A stretch of DNA of 64,000 nt from Entophlyctis helioformis. Its lineage: Eukaryota > Chytridiomycota > Chytridiomycetes > Chytridiales > Chytriomycetaceae. Position 1 is the stretch's first letter. Every line of letters begins with the position of its first letter. The stretch covers positions 142,076-206,075 of the forward strand of contig JAHLKH010000019.1 of the NCBI GenBank assembly GCA_025526915.1, given 5' to 3'. The translations under genes were made by a program, and so were the position numbers. Below the pieces are notes generated by a model. It was not told the origin of the DNA and searched no databases. It saw only the letters and a program-made list of their open reading frames with translations. Below are positions 20,790 through 32,200 of this stretch, piece after piece.

Positions 20790-21020
20790 CTTGCCGATTG
20801 GCGTTGGAATGAAGACGTCTCCGAGTCGATCCCTATGCTGTGTCAGAATGCACCACAGCCTAGGTAATGCTACATGTGACTCTGCGAGAATGGTCACATC
20901 GTCTGCAAACGTCAGTGCACGAATGCCATGATCATCGCCACGGCTGGGATGGCTGATCTCCGAGATACTCTTGAGGTTGTCATTGAGGAGCTTGTTGAAC
21001 AAGACGCCAGACAGCGGGAA
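20790..21020 (-). mobile_element. Reverse-transcriptase relic with FADD box (fragment 2)
   Basis: Minus-strand translation gives FPLSGVLFNKLLNDNLKSI, EISHPSRGDDHGIRAL, then TFADDVTILAES (FADD codons near 20898-20909). This is the catalytic core of a non-LTR-type reverse transcriptase, with the LF-x-x-x-LND motif ahead of it. The frame is open across 20754-21251 but lacks the rest of the polymerase and any endonuclease, so it is a relic. It lies immediately downstream of the tRNA-Ala gene on the same strand. Confidence 0.65.
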
Positions 21021-21118
21021 GATCGTTGGCGTGGCGGCGCGGGAATACATCATCGAGCGCATAGACGTGGACATGGCCAAAAAGAGGCAGCTGTCCAGAC
21101 GAGCAAAAAGGAAGTAGG

Positions 21119-21124
21119 AAAAAA
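21119..21124 (-). terminator. Pol III terminator of tRNA-Ala
   Basis: Six consecutive T residues on the minus strand begin 4 bases after the discriminator base of the tRNA, the expected RNA polymerase III stop. Confidence 0.8.
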
Positions 21125-21127
21125 GAG

Positions 21128-21200
21128 TGGAGGACCTGGGCATTGATCCCAGTGCCTCTCGCATGCTAAGCGAGCGCTCTACCATTTGAGCTAGACCCCC
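21128..21200 (-). tRNA. tRNA-Ala (anticodon AGC)
   Basis: The 73-nt minus-strand sequence folds as a complete cloverleaf. The acceptor stem is GGGGGTC/GTCCTCC with one U-U mismatch (6:67) and one G-U pair. The D arm is GCTC/GAGC, the anticodon stem CTCGC/GCGAG with loop TTAGCAT (anticodon AGC), and the T stem CTGGG/CCCAG. Discriminator A is followed by T6. The A box TAGCTCAAATGG is canonical. Position 54 of the T loop is A instead of T. There is no intron. Confidence 0.93.
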
Positions 21201-21709
21201 TTCTTGTTCATTTTTCGCCCAAAAACAATATGTAGATTGAATGAAAGTCAACTGTAAATGACAGACTAAGCCCTGCTACCCGGGCGGATACTCAGCATGC
21301 CCGTCTCGCTCTGGTCAACAGAAAAAACGAAAAGATGCTCAGTCTCCATCAATGATTCATTTGCAGCAGTTGAGTAGCCCAAGCTGGGCAAGACGCGGCT
21401 CACAGAACAGTGGCTGACGTTGTTGGCGATGCCTGCAGCGCAGTCGCTGCGATGCGCAGAGGCAGTGCTGCGATGCGCGTCTGGCAGCCCTGTCACTTTG
21501 AGGAATGAGGAGCTGCCGTTTCACGCTCATCGACCTCTGGATGTGTGTGTGAGTGGGCTCCATTGTGGATGACGTCAAGTGCTGGTTTGTCTGGTCATGA
21601 TTGGCGGCTGGTTTGGTTTGTGGCCTGGCTTAGGCTGGCAAAGTGTCCAACGTGCTGTTTCCAAGGTCTCCGTCCTGCTCCAAAAAACCGCCACACACGC
21701 TGCCAGGCG
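21201..21709. other. Intergenic region upstream of the seven-helix protein gene
   Basis: About 500 bases without a supported gene. Short open frames on both strands show no recognisable motif. The first 50 bases are AT-richer than their surroundings (tRNA 5' flank). The last 170 bases are the likely promoter and 5' UTR of the next gene. Confidence 0.5.
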
Positions 21710-22969
21710 ATGGTTGCAAAGGGGCCAACATCCTACTATGCGACGCTAGCCACGGTTTCGTCTATTGCATCCTCACTTGCCATCTACCTGTCTGGCTCGG
21801 CCCTCACGAATGCAAGCACTGTCGCGCAAGCCGGCTGTGTTTGCTTTGCCTGCGCCGCGTTCCTGTTCCAGCGCGTCTTATTCATGGCCATTGTTGAGAA
21901 CGTGCCCGAGATCGACTGCATCGTTGCCAATGCTCTTTCGTACGGTATCGGCATCCTGTCCATGCGCGCATGCGTGCTGCTCGGCCTCTTCCTTCGTGCC
22001 CGCGGTGTCGGCATGACGGAAAGCAAGAGCAAAATGACGCTTGTCCACTACCTGGCATGGCTCGGGTTAGCGGCTGGCGTCGCGTCGATGGGCATCCTTC
22101 TATTCCAGAGCATCACGTCAGAAATCTCGTTCAACTGCTTCCAGAATCTCGACCAGAAGCTGACGGCGTCGACGAATCTGCTGTTCGCCTTTGGTCTCTC
22201 GATTCTGACTCTGGCCATGTCGATTCCCATTATGCGGATGATGCGCCAAATGTCCGACATGGGGACGACAAAGTGGTCTCCTACATACCAGCGGGCACGC
22301 AAGCTGTCGTACGCGGTCAAGCTTGTGCCACTGGCTGTCTCGATTGCACTCATCGGACTCACCATCTCGTCGATCAAGAACCAGTTTGTGTTTCTGTGCG
22401 CGCTTATCGTCTCAGACCTGTGCGCCATCCTGCTGCTCGTCATCCCGATGCTCGCCGTGGCCACCACACCAGCCGAGCAGCCTGGCATTCGGCCGACGGG
22501 TGGCGACGGATCGAATCCCATCATTTCGCCTGGCGGACGTGGTTGCGGTGGAGCAGCAAGCGCAGGGATTGAGCTGCAAGGCAAGGACGCTATGGAGAGT
22601 GGAGCAAAGGGAGGCCAGGGCAAGAGCGTAAAAGGCAAGACTTTGAATACGTTGCAAGATAGCGGCCGCATGCCGATCAAGGGGGCAGTGTACTACGAGG
22701 GCAATGTATCTGTGGATGAGGGGGAGCCTGTCGATGTTTTGGGCGAGCATCAGGACACAAGCACGCACAATGGACGCGACGGATATGTCGACCGGCACAG
22801 CTTGATAGGCGGCTTCTACGACAGGCTGGTGGCAAGCCAATGCGGCAGTGTCGCGGATCGGCAGCAAGGGGCCAGCATGCAGCTGGAGACGGCTGCCGAC
22901 GATCGGGCCACGAGCCACAACGTCGAGCTGCTGGTGATGCCCAACGGCACGCAGACGCAGCACGCCTGA
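21710..22969 (+). CDS. Seven-transmembrane protein of unknown family
   Basis: I do not recognise the family. Starting at ATG 21710 (MVAKGPTSYY), the 419-residue single-exon protein has seven hydrophobic segments of 18-25 residues. They are at about residues 8-28, 33-58, 64-92, 106-129, 152-174, 205-224 and 229-252, alternating with short loops. A hydrophilic Gly/Ser/Lys-rich tail of about 160 residues follows. That layout (short outside N-terminus, seven helices, long tail) is what G-protein-coupled-receptor-like proteins show, but no DRY, NPxxY or microbial-rhodopsin lysine motif is visible. An upstream in-frame ATG at 21545 would add 55 residues without a signal peptide and looks less likely. 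It sits between the tRNA-Ala gene and dynein, in the same direction as dynein. Confidence 0.65.
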   Translation: MVAKGPTSYYATLATVSSIASSLAIYLSGSALTNASTVAQAGCVCFACAAFLFQRVLFMAIVENVPEIDCIVANALSYGIGILSMRACVLLGLFLRARGVGMTESKSKMTLVHYLAWLGLAAGVASMGILLFQSITSEISFNCFQNLDQKLTASTNLLFAFGLSILTLAMSIPIMRMMRQMSDMGTTKWSPTYQRARKLSYAVKLVPLAVSIALIGLTISSIKNQFVFLCALIVSDLCAILLLVIPMLAVATTPAEQPGIRPTGGDGSNPIISPGGRGCGGAASAGIELQGKDAMESGAKGGQGKSVKGKTLNTLQDSGRMPIKGAVYYEGNVSVDEGEPVDVLGEHQDTSTHNGRDGYVDRHSLIGGFYDRLVASQCGSVADRQQGASMQLETAADDRATSHNVELLVMPNGTQTQHA

Positions 22970-23003
22970 GTGTGCTCTTGGCGTGCTCTTGGCGTGCTCT
23001 TGT
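22970..23003. repeat. Three copies of GCGTGCTCTTG-like unit
   Basis: Directly after the stop of the seven-helix gene the unit (G)TGTGCTCTTGGC is repeated three times in tandem, 220 bp upstream of the dynein start. The rest of the 252-bp spacer shows CA-rich tracts (23190-23221) abutting the dynein ATG. Confidence 0.6.
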
Positions 23004-23221
23004 GGGCCAATACATTGCATGCAGAGACCCTTTTCGTTTCCATCCACGTCTGCCTGCCTGCACGCTTGCATCGTCGACCACGGCCAGATGCAGCGAGCTG
23101 CGGGTTCGCGTCCAAGGCGACAACTGCGCATCTGCACGCAGCGTGCACAACGGCCACAGCCAGACAGCCAGAGAGCCAGATACGTACGCACACACAAGCA
23201 CACACACAAGCACGCACACAC

Positions 23222-26200
23222 ATGGACCCACCGCCCGTTGCTGCCGTGCCGGGCTCGCACCGACACGCAGCGCCGAGCACTCGCAGCGACGCTGCAGCAG
23301 TCGCCTCGTCGCCAGACGCAGCAGCCTCGGCCACGCCTGCAGCCCAGCAGCAGCAGCAGCAGCAGCCACCGCCGCAGCGCATCGTCGACACCCGCACGCT
23401 GCAGGCCCACGTCGAGCGGCTGCTTGCGGTGCTGCTGGACCTGCCGCCCGGCGACTCTGCGTTTGCGCCGCCGCTCGCCGCCGTGCACGACACGCTCGCC
23501 AAGTTCGCCTCGGACCAGGCCGTGCAGGCGCTGTACGTGGCCAGAGACGCTGCCGCCGCCGTGCCGCCGCTGCCCTCGGCTGCATCTGCGTCTGCACCAG
23601 CACCACCAGAAGCGACGTCGCCGGCAGCACCACCGCCGCTGACGGCCGCCAGGTTCGTGCTCGAGCCCGACGCGGCCGTGGCCAGATCCAAGGGCACCAG
23701 CATCGCCCTCATCAAGCGGGTGCCGGTGCTCGAAGACACCCGCCCGCTGCGCGACCAGCTGCTGGTCATCAACCTGCCCGGCGACCCCGACGGCTCGACC
23801 GAGTTCACCGTCTTCCACCGCTACCTGCAGCACGCCTTCACGCCCTTCTTCGAAGCGCCTTCGGCTGGCTCGGCTGCGACCGGCGGCTCCGGCCCAGGCT
23901 CTGGCGCTGGCTCGGGTGGCTCGGGCGGGGCTGGCGGAATGGCGTCCCGCGACGACAAGGACGCCAAGATGGGTGCGTGCAAGTCTGCTCGCTTCCATGC
24001 GCATGCTTGAACATGCCATGCCTCAACATGCCATGCCTGCCCTCTCGACGATCAGCCACGCCAACTGACGCCTTGCGTGCAACACACTCTTGCAGGCTTG
24101 TCCCTCGCCAAGAAGAAGGTCGCCGAGCTTGAACTGTCGCTGGTGCAGCTGCAGCACAACGTCGCCATTCCAGAGGTGGTGCTGCGCGTGCACCCAGAGA
24201 TCCAGCGCTTCACTGCAGACTGCCGCTCGCGCGGCCTCCGCCCAAACGTCGAGCTGCTCGGCGACATTGCCTCCAACTCCACGTTCCTCAACAAGATCCA
24301 GAACGACGTCAACGAGTGGATCAAGGAGATCCAGAAAGTCACCCATCTCGATCGCGACCCGCAGACCGGATCTGCCCGCCAGGAGATTGAGTTCTGGCCT
24401 GCGCTCGAGCGCGCCATTCTGCAGATCGAGGACCAGCTGCGGGGCGACGATATCGTGCTCACTCTCGAGACGCTCCGCACTGCCAAGCGCTTCCATGCCA
24501 CCGTCAGCTTCCTTGCCGACACTGGCATCAAAGAGGCAAACGACAAGGTTCAGCGATACAACCTGCTCATGAAGGACTTTCCCATCAACGAGCTGCTGTC
24601 CTCGACCGAGCTCGACAAGATTCGCGAGTCCATCGTCCTCATCTTTGGCCACTTCAACAAGAAACTCAAGCTGTCGCCGTACCCTGTGCGTCGCGCACTC
24701 CTGCTCGCCGAGGCCATCTCGCGCGACCTCAACACACAGCTGCTCAAGGTTCTCGGCGGCCGCAAGCTCATGCTGATCTCGTGGGAAGACTTTGACAGCT
24801 GCATCAGCCAGACCGACGAAATCTTCCACACCTGGGACGAGCAGATCAAAGAGTTTGCCAGCGTCGCCCGCGAGTCTACTCGTCGACGCCTCGAAAAGTT
24901 CCTGCCCATCAAAATCAACTCGGCCCACACGGCCCTCCAGGAACGCCTCAACTTTGTGCATAGCTTCCGTCGCCAGCACGAGCAGCTGCGCACCACCATT
25001 CTGCGCGTTATTCGCAGCGAGTCCAACCAGGCCGGCTCGGCTGCGTCTGCCATCACGGGCACTGCTGGTGCTAGCCAACTCGCCACGCAGGCCATGGCGG
25101 CATCGATGCGCGCCAAGACGCTCGGCTTGGAGGAGTCGGGTGCTCAAGAGGATGTCAAGGCGGCATTCGAGGCCATTCGCACTGTCGACGTGCTCGACCT
25201 CTCTCCCGAAGGCACCGAGAGCTGGATCGTTGCCGAGAACATGTACAACGAGCGCATTGCCCAGGTTGAAAACCAGATCATTGCGCGGCTCCGTGACCGT
25301 CTTGGCACGGCAAAGAACGCAACCGACATGTTCCGCGTGTTCTCCAAGTTCAACGCGCTGTTTATCCGCCCCAAGATCCGCAACGCCATCCACGAGTATC
25401 AGACGCAGCTGCTCGAGCGTGTCAAGGACGACATCCGCAGACTGCACGACAAGTTCATCATGCAGCACACCAATTCGGAGGCTGTCCAGATGAGCCGTCT
25501 GCGCGACCTGCTGCCGGTCTCGAGTGCCATCATGTGGGCACGCCAGATTGAGCGCCAGCTCAACAACTACATGAAGCGCGTCGAGGATGTGCTGGGCAAG
25601 GGCTGGGAGCAGTATGTCGAGGGCCAGAAGCTCAGCCAAGAGGAGATTGCCTTTAAGCGCCAGCTCGACACGCGCGCCATGTTTGAAAAGTGGGTGTCGG
25701 GCATCTCCAACCGCGACATCAACATTGGCGGCCGCATTTTCGAGATCTCGCGCACTCGTGCACGCGGCGGCAACGAGCTGCAGCTGTCCATCAACTTTGA
25801 TGTGCAGACGATTGCCGTCTTCAAGGAAGTGCGCAACTTGCTGTGGCACCAGTTCCTCGTGCCGCACAGCATCGTCAGCATTGCCAAGGACGCCAAGCGC
25901 GTGTATCCGTTTGCCGTGTCGCTCGAAGAGACTGTGCGCACCTACGTCAAGACGCTCAACCGCATCTCGGAGAACGAGGGCATCCGCTGGCTTGTGGCGC
26001 AGTACCACAAGGACGTGCAGGCACTCATTTCGCGCGGCATCCAGCTGCGATGGGACTACTTTATCAACACGTACGAAGCTCGCGGCATTGGCAGCGCAGC
26101 CACTGGTCCGTACGGCGAGAATCGCCACGTGACGTTTGTGCGAGACTTTGCACTGGCCGTCTCGCTGTTCCAGGAGAAGACCGCTGGCGCCATTTCCATC

Positions 26201-29200
26201 AACGAGTCCATCACCAATCTCGTCGACGAGCTTGCTGCGATCCCTTACGAGCAGGCGGCCTTTCAAAAGACCATGGCCGGCATCCAGAAGCTCATTGACC
26301 AGCTGAGTCTGGAGGCGTACTCCAATCTCAACGTGTGGACGCAGCGGCTTGATTCGCGCATCGAGACGGTTCTGTTGCAGCGTCTGCGCGGCGCTGTCAA
26401 GGTATGGTCGTCGGGCCGCTTTCACAACCCATCCAACACTGCGACTGGGTCGTCATCGCAGCAGCTCCAGTCTTCGATCAAGGGCAATGCTGGAGCGGCG
26501 TCGGCGGGATCTGCCAGCGAGGACCATGAGGCATCGGGAGGAGTCAGCCACTTGCCGTCATCTCCGCCTGACTTGCTGCTGCACGAGCTGCGCATCCGCA
26601 ACCAAGCAATCTTCCTGGATCCGCCCCTCGAGCATGCGCGCGCTGAGTGGATCCGCCAAATGCAGACGTGGCTCGGTATCGTGTGCCATCTTCCTCGTCT
26701 GCGCGTCTTTGAGATGGGGCTCATTGACCCACAGTCCAAGTCGCACGGCACCAGCAACGACTACACCAACCTCATCACCAAGCTGTCACCAGATGAGCTG
26801 TTTGCCGCGTACCAGATCATCGAGACCATGTACGGCGAAGTCTCCGAGTACGTCAAAAAGTGGCTGCAGTACCAGTCGCTGTGGGATCTTGAGCCGCAGT
26901 TTGTGTTTGACACGCTCGGCAATGATCTGGACCGCTGGGGCCGCACGCTTGTCGAGGTCAAGAAGGCGCGCTCAACATTCGACACGGCCACCACGTCCAA
27001 GGCCTTTGCGGCCATTGTGATTGACTATGAGCTCATCCAGACCAAAGTCAATTCGCAGTACGACCTGTGGCAGCGCGATCTCCTGAACCGCTATGGCGCC
27101 AAGCTCGGCACCAGCATGCATGGTTTCCATGCCGAAATAGTCGCAGCGCGCACCGAGCTCGAGAGCAGCTCCATTGGCAACTCGACGCACGACATGGTGT
27201 CGTTTGTCATCTTTCTGCAGGACCTGCGCTCCAAGGAAGTCGCCTGGGCCCAGCAGGTAGTCACATACCAGCAGGGCCAGAAGATCCTGGAGCGCCAGCG
27301 GTTCCATTTCCCGTCCGACTGGCTGTACTATGACCAGATCAATGGCGACTGGAGCGCTCTGCTCGAGATCCTTGCTCGCAAGTCGCGCATCATCGACGAG
27401 CAGATTGGTGAGTCTCTCAACAACGTCTTTGCTGAGCCCATCTGATTGTTGGAGCCCCCATTGCCGAGGCCAATGCTGATAATTCCATTCATGTATACGT
27501 TGCAGGGCCTCTCCGCGAGCGTATCCGAGACCAGGACCAGATGACCGCCAGGAAGATGAAGGATCTGCTGACCGAGTGGGACCGCAGCAAGCCTGTCCAG
27601 GGCGAAATGCGTCCCAACTCTGCCATTGCCATCCTGGAGTCGTTCGAGTCGCGCATCACGAGCTCCCGCAATGACTATTCGCTGCTCTGCCGCGCCAAGC
27701 TTGCTCTTGATGTCGACACGCCGTCCAAGGACACGCTGGAGCACGCCATGGAAGAGCTCAAGGACCTCAAGAGTGTCTGGACGTCGCTTTCCACCATCTG
27801 GAATGTGCTCGAAGAGATCCAGGACACCTTGTGGTTCAGCGATGCGTCCTGGGCCGTCCGCCAGCGTCTCGACATGCTCATCCAGCAGACCAAGGACATG
27901 CCCAACCGCATGCGTCAGTACGCTGCCTTTGAGTACACGCAGACGACCATCAAGGCGTTTGTGCAGACACACACACGCGTGGCGCGTCTCAAGTCGGATG
28001 CCTTGCGCGACCGTCACTGGAGCCGCCTGCTTTCCATTCTGGGTCTTGAGAACATCCCGCAGAGCAGTGTCACCGTTGGCCATCTGTGGAACTCGTCCAA
28101 GTTGCGCGAAAAGGAGAAGCAGGTCGAGGAAGTCGTTGCCGTTGCGCAAGGCGAGATGGCGCTGGAAGAGTACCTCAAGCAGATCAAGGCGACCTGGAAC
28201 ACCTATTCGCTCGAGTTCACCAACTACCAGAACAAGTGCCGTCTTGTCAAGGGCTGGGACGAGTTGTTCACCAAGTCCGAAGACCATCTCGCAGCCCTCG
28301 CAGCCATGCGCACCTCGCCGCACTTTAAAATCTTTGAGGAGGACGCCACGGGCATGGACGACAAGCTCACGCGTCTCCATATTCTGCTTGAGCTGTGGAT
28401 TGTCGTGCAGCGGCAGTGGGTGTACCTCGAGGGCATCTTCTCGGGCAACCAGGACATCCGCCAGATCCTGCCTACCGAGAGCAACCGGTTCGTGTCCATC
28501 GATGGCGAGTTCCTCAACATGCTGCGCAAGGTGTACAAGTCGCCGCTGGTCATGGACGTCATTGCCATTCCCAACATCCAGAAATCCATGGAACGACTTG
28601 CGGACCAGCTCAACGGCATCCAAAAGTCGCTTGGCGAGTACCTCGAGAAGGAACGGTCCAAGTTCCCGCGCTTCTATTTTGTGGGCGACGAGGATCTTCT
28701 CGAGATCCTTGGCAACTCCAAGGACATTACGCGCGTACAGCCGCACCTGCGCAAGATGTTTGCTGGCATCCACTCGGTTGTCGTGGCGTCTCCTGGCTCT
28801 GACGCAGCCACAGGCACCATCGAGATACGCGGCGTGGCGTCCAAGGAGGGCGAGACGGTCGCGTTCAAGCGGCCAGTGGTCATCACGCCAACGATGCGCG
28901 TGCACGAGTGGCTTGCCGATGGTCGAGACAGAGACCCGTGCCACGCTCGCTCAGTGTGTGGGCGAGTCGTGCACCTCGGACGCATCCAACTACCTGTCGA
29001 CGCCCGTCTCGCTTGGTGTGCTGAGCGACTGGATCGACTTGTACCCGGCGCAGGTGCTGCTGCTGACTGCGCAGGTCAAGTGGACATCGCTTGTCGAAGA
29101 AGCACTGTCCAAGAAGGCTGCGTCTGCTTCATTCGACACGCTGCGCGCTCTGCTCGGCATGGTGGACGCTTGCATCGGCCTCCTTGCGCAGCTGGTTCTC

Positions 29201-32200
29201 ACTGACCTGAGCGTCATCCGCCGCAAAAAGTGCGAGGGGCTTATCACGGAGCTCGTGCACCAGCGCGACGTCATTCGCCAGCTCCTCGGCAACTTTGGCG
29301 GCAAGTCGCCAAAGAGCGCTGGCGACAATGTGACTGGCGCACAGGACTTTGCCTGGCTGTCGCAGATGCGCTTCTACTTTGATGCCAAGGCGTTGGGTCC
29401 GCTGCAGGCGCTCCAAGTCCGCATTGCCAACGCGTCCTTTTACTACGGATTCGAGTTCCTGGACTCGGCGGACCGACTTGTGCAGACGCCGCTTACGGAT
29501 CGCTGCTACTTGACGCTCGCGCAGGCGCTCGACAGCCGTCTGGGCGGCAGTCCATTTGGCCCTGCCGGCACAGGCAAGACCGAGAGTGTCAAGGCCATGG
29601 GTGCCCAGCTTGGCCGGCTCGTGCTCGTCTTCTGCTGCGATGAAAACTTTGACTTTCAGTCCATGGGCCGCATCTTCACGGGTCTCTGCCAGGTCGGCGC
29701 GTGGGGCTGCTTTGACGAGTTCAACCGTCTCGACGAACGCATCCTCTCGGCCGTGTCGCAGCAAATCCAGTCCATCCAGCTTGGTCTCAAGGCACAGACG
29801 GAGATTGAGCTTGTCGGCAAGGCGCTCACGGTGCATCGCGACACGGGCGTGTTTATCACGCTCAACCCTGGCTATGCGGGCCGCTCGAACCTCCCCGACA
29901 ACCTGCGCAAGCTGTTCCGCAGCGTGGCCATGACCGTGCCCGACCGGCTGCTGATTGCGCAGGTTATGCTCTTCTCGCAAGGGTTCCGTCACGCCGAAGT
30001 GCTTGCCTCCAAGGCCATTCCGTTCTTTGATATCTGCAAGGAGCAGCTGTCGGCCAAGACGCATTACGACTTTGGCCTGCGTGCCCTCAAGAGCGTGCTT
30101 GTGAGTGCGGGCAACCTCCAGCGCAGCCGGCTGCTTGCACTTGGCGATCCTGCGTCTCGCGATGCGTCTGCCAGTGACGCCAAGTCGCAGTCAGCCGACG
30201 CCGACGCCGAGGGCCGAAGCGCGTCGTGAGCAGGCGGTGCTTGTGCAGAGTATCCAGGAGACGGTGTTCCCCAAGCTCGTCAAAGCCGACGAGATCCTGG
30301 CAGCCAGCATCCTGCAGGACGTGTTCCCTGGCATCCAAGGTCCGACGCCGCGCTCTCCAGGCTGCGGTCCGAGATCCTTGCTGTCTGCGAGCGCCAGCAG
30401 CTCGTCGCCTCTGGCCCATGGATGGAAAAGGTTGTGCAGCTGTACAACATCCAGAACATCCACCACGGTGTCATGGTGGTCGGGCCGTCTGGATCCGGCA
30501 AGACGCTTGTGCGCAAGGTGCTATTTGAGGCTCTGGAGCGCGTCGACGCGATTGACGGCCAGGTGTACATCATCGAACCAAAGTCGACCAACAAGGACAA
30601 GCTGTACGGATACCTGGACGCCACGACGCGCGAGTGGACCGACGGCGTGTTTACGCACATCCTGCGCAAGATCATTGACGACGTGCGCGGTGAGAGTGCG
30701 CGGCGCCATTGGATCGTGTTTGACGGCGACGTGGATCCCGAGTGGGTCGAGAACCTCAACTCTGTTCTGGACGACAACAAGATGCTCACGCTGCCCAACG
30801 GCGAGCGGCTGCGGCTGCCGCCCAATGTGCGCATCCTGTTCGAGGTGGAGAATCTGGACCAGGCGACACCCGCAACCATCAGTCGATGTGGCATGGTTGG
30901 TTCTCTGAAGATCTGGTCACGTCGCAGATGCTCGCTGATCGGTACATCAACCGCATGCGGTCTGTGCCACTGGATGACGAATCGCGCCAGGGACAGCTGC
31001 AGCAGTTCCACCAACAGCAGCAACAGCAGCAACAGCAGCAACAGCAGGGTGGCAGTGACCGCGACTCGACTGCATCGCCTGACATGTCTGCCCGTCTTGG
31101 TGGGTTTGCAGAGGTCACTCTTGCACAGCGCCAGATTGCCGATCTCCTCGAGCCGCTGTTCAAGGCCGGCGGCGTTCTGGATCTGGCCCTCGACCATGCT
31201 CTCACGCTAGACCATGTCATGGAGATCACCAAGGTGCAGACACTCAGCAACCTGTTTGCACTCTTGGACGCGTCGACCAAGACAGTGCTGCGGTACAACT
31301 CGACCCACCCCGACTTCCCGCTGTCGCACGATCAGCTCGAGAACTACATCCTCAAGAGCTTTTACATTCACCTTGTGTGGAGTCTGGCTGGCGACGCTGC
31401 CCACGACGCGCGTGCAATCTGGCCGACTTTGTCAGCAAGCAGTCGACCATGCCGCTGCCCAGCCGCGGCGACTCTGTGCTCGACTTTGATGTTGACATTG
31501 TCAGCGGCTCGTGGATGCCGTGGTCGGTCGCCGTGCCGCAGATCGACATTGATCCCTTGCATCTGTCGACAGATGTTGTCGTGCCCACAGTCGACACTGT
31601 CCGCCACGAGAAGATGCTGCTTGCCTGGCTCTCTGAGCACCGGTCGGTCGTGCTCTGCGGTCCGCCCGGCTCGGGCAAGACCATGACGCTGCTCTTTGCG
31701 CTGCGCAAGATGGCCGAGATCGACGTTGTGCCGCTCAACTTTTCGAGCGAGACAACGCCAGAGATGGTGCTCCGTGTGCTGGAGCTCAACTGCGAGTACC
31801 GCAAGACGTCCAGCTCGCTCATTCTGTCGCCCAAGGACCCCGATCGCTGGCTCGTGCTCTTCTGTGACGAGATCAACCTGCCGCGCCAGGACAAGTACGG
31901 CACGCAGCGTGTCATCTCGTTCATGCGCCAGGTCATCGAGCACGGCGGGTTCTGGCGGTCCGACCGGTCGTGGGTCGTTGTCCAGCGCGTCCAGTTTGTT
32001 GGTGCCTGCAACCCGCCCACGGATCCTGGCCGCATTCCGCTCACCCGGCGGTTCCTGCGGCACGCGCCTGTCGTGTTTGTCGACTATCCCGGCCAGGAGT
32101 CGCTCATGACCATCTATGGCACGTTTGCGCGCGCGTGTCTCAAGGTGCACCCGCACCTTCGTGGATACGCCGAGGCACTCACCGGTGCCATGGTCGACTT

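Noticed and set aside
24023..26425. An 800-codon open frame on the minus strand
   Set aside because: It is antisense to the well-conserved dynein linker exon; GC-rich codon bias leaves long open antisense frames. No domain signal was seen in it.
28900..30240. Programmed ribosomal frameshifting in dynein
   Set aside because: No slippery heptamer is evident, and breaks occur in both directions at a dozen unrelated sites, which fits sequence error better.
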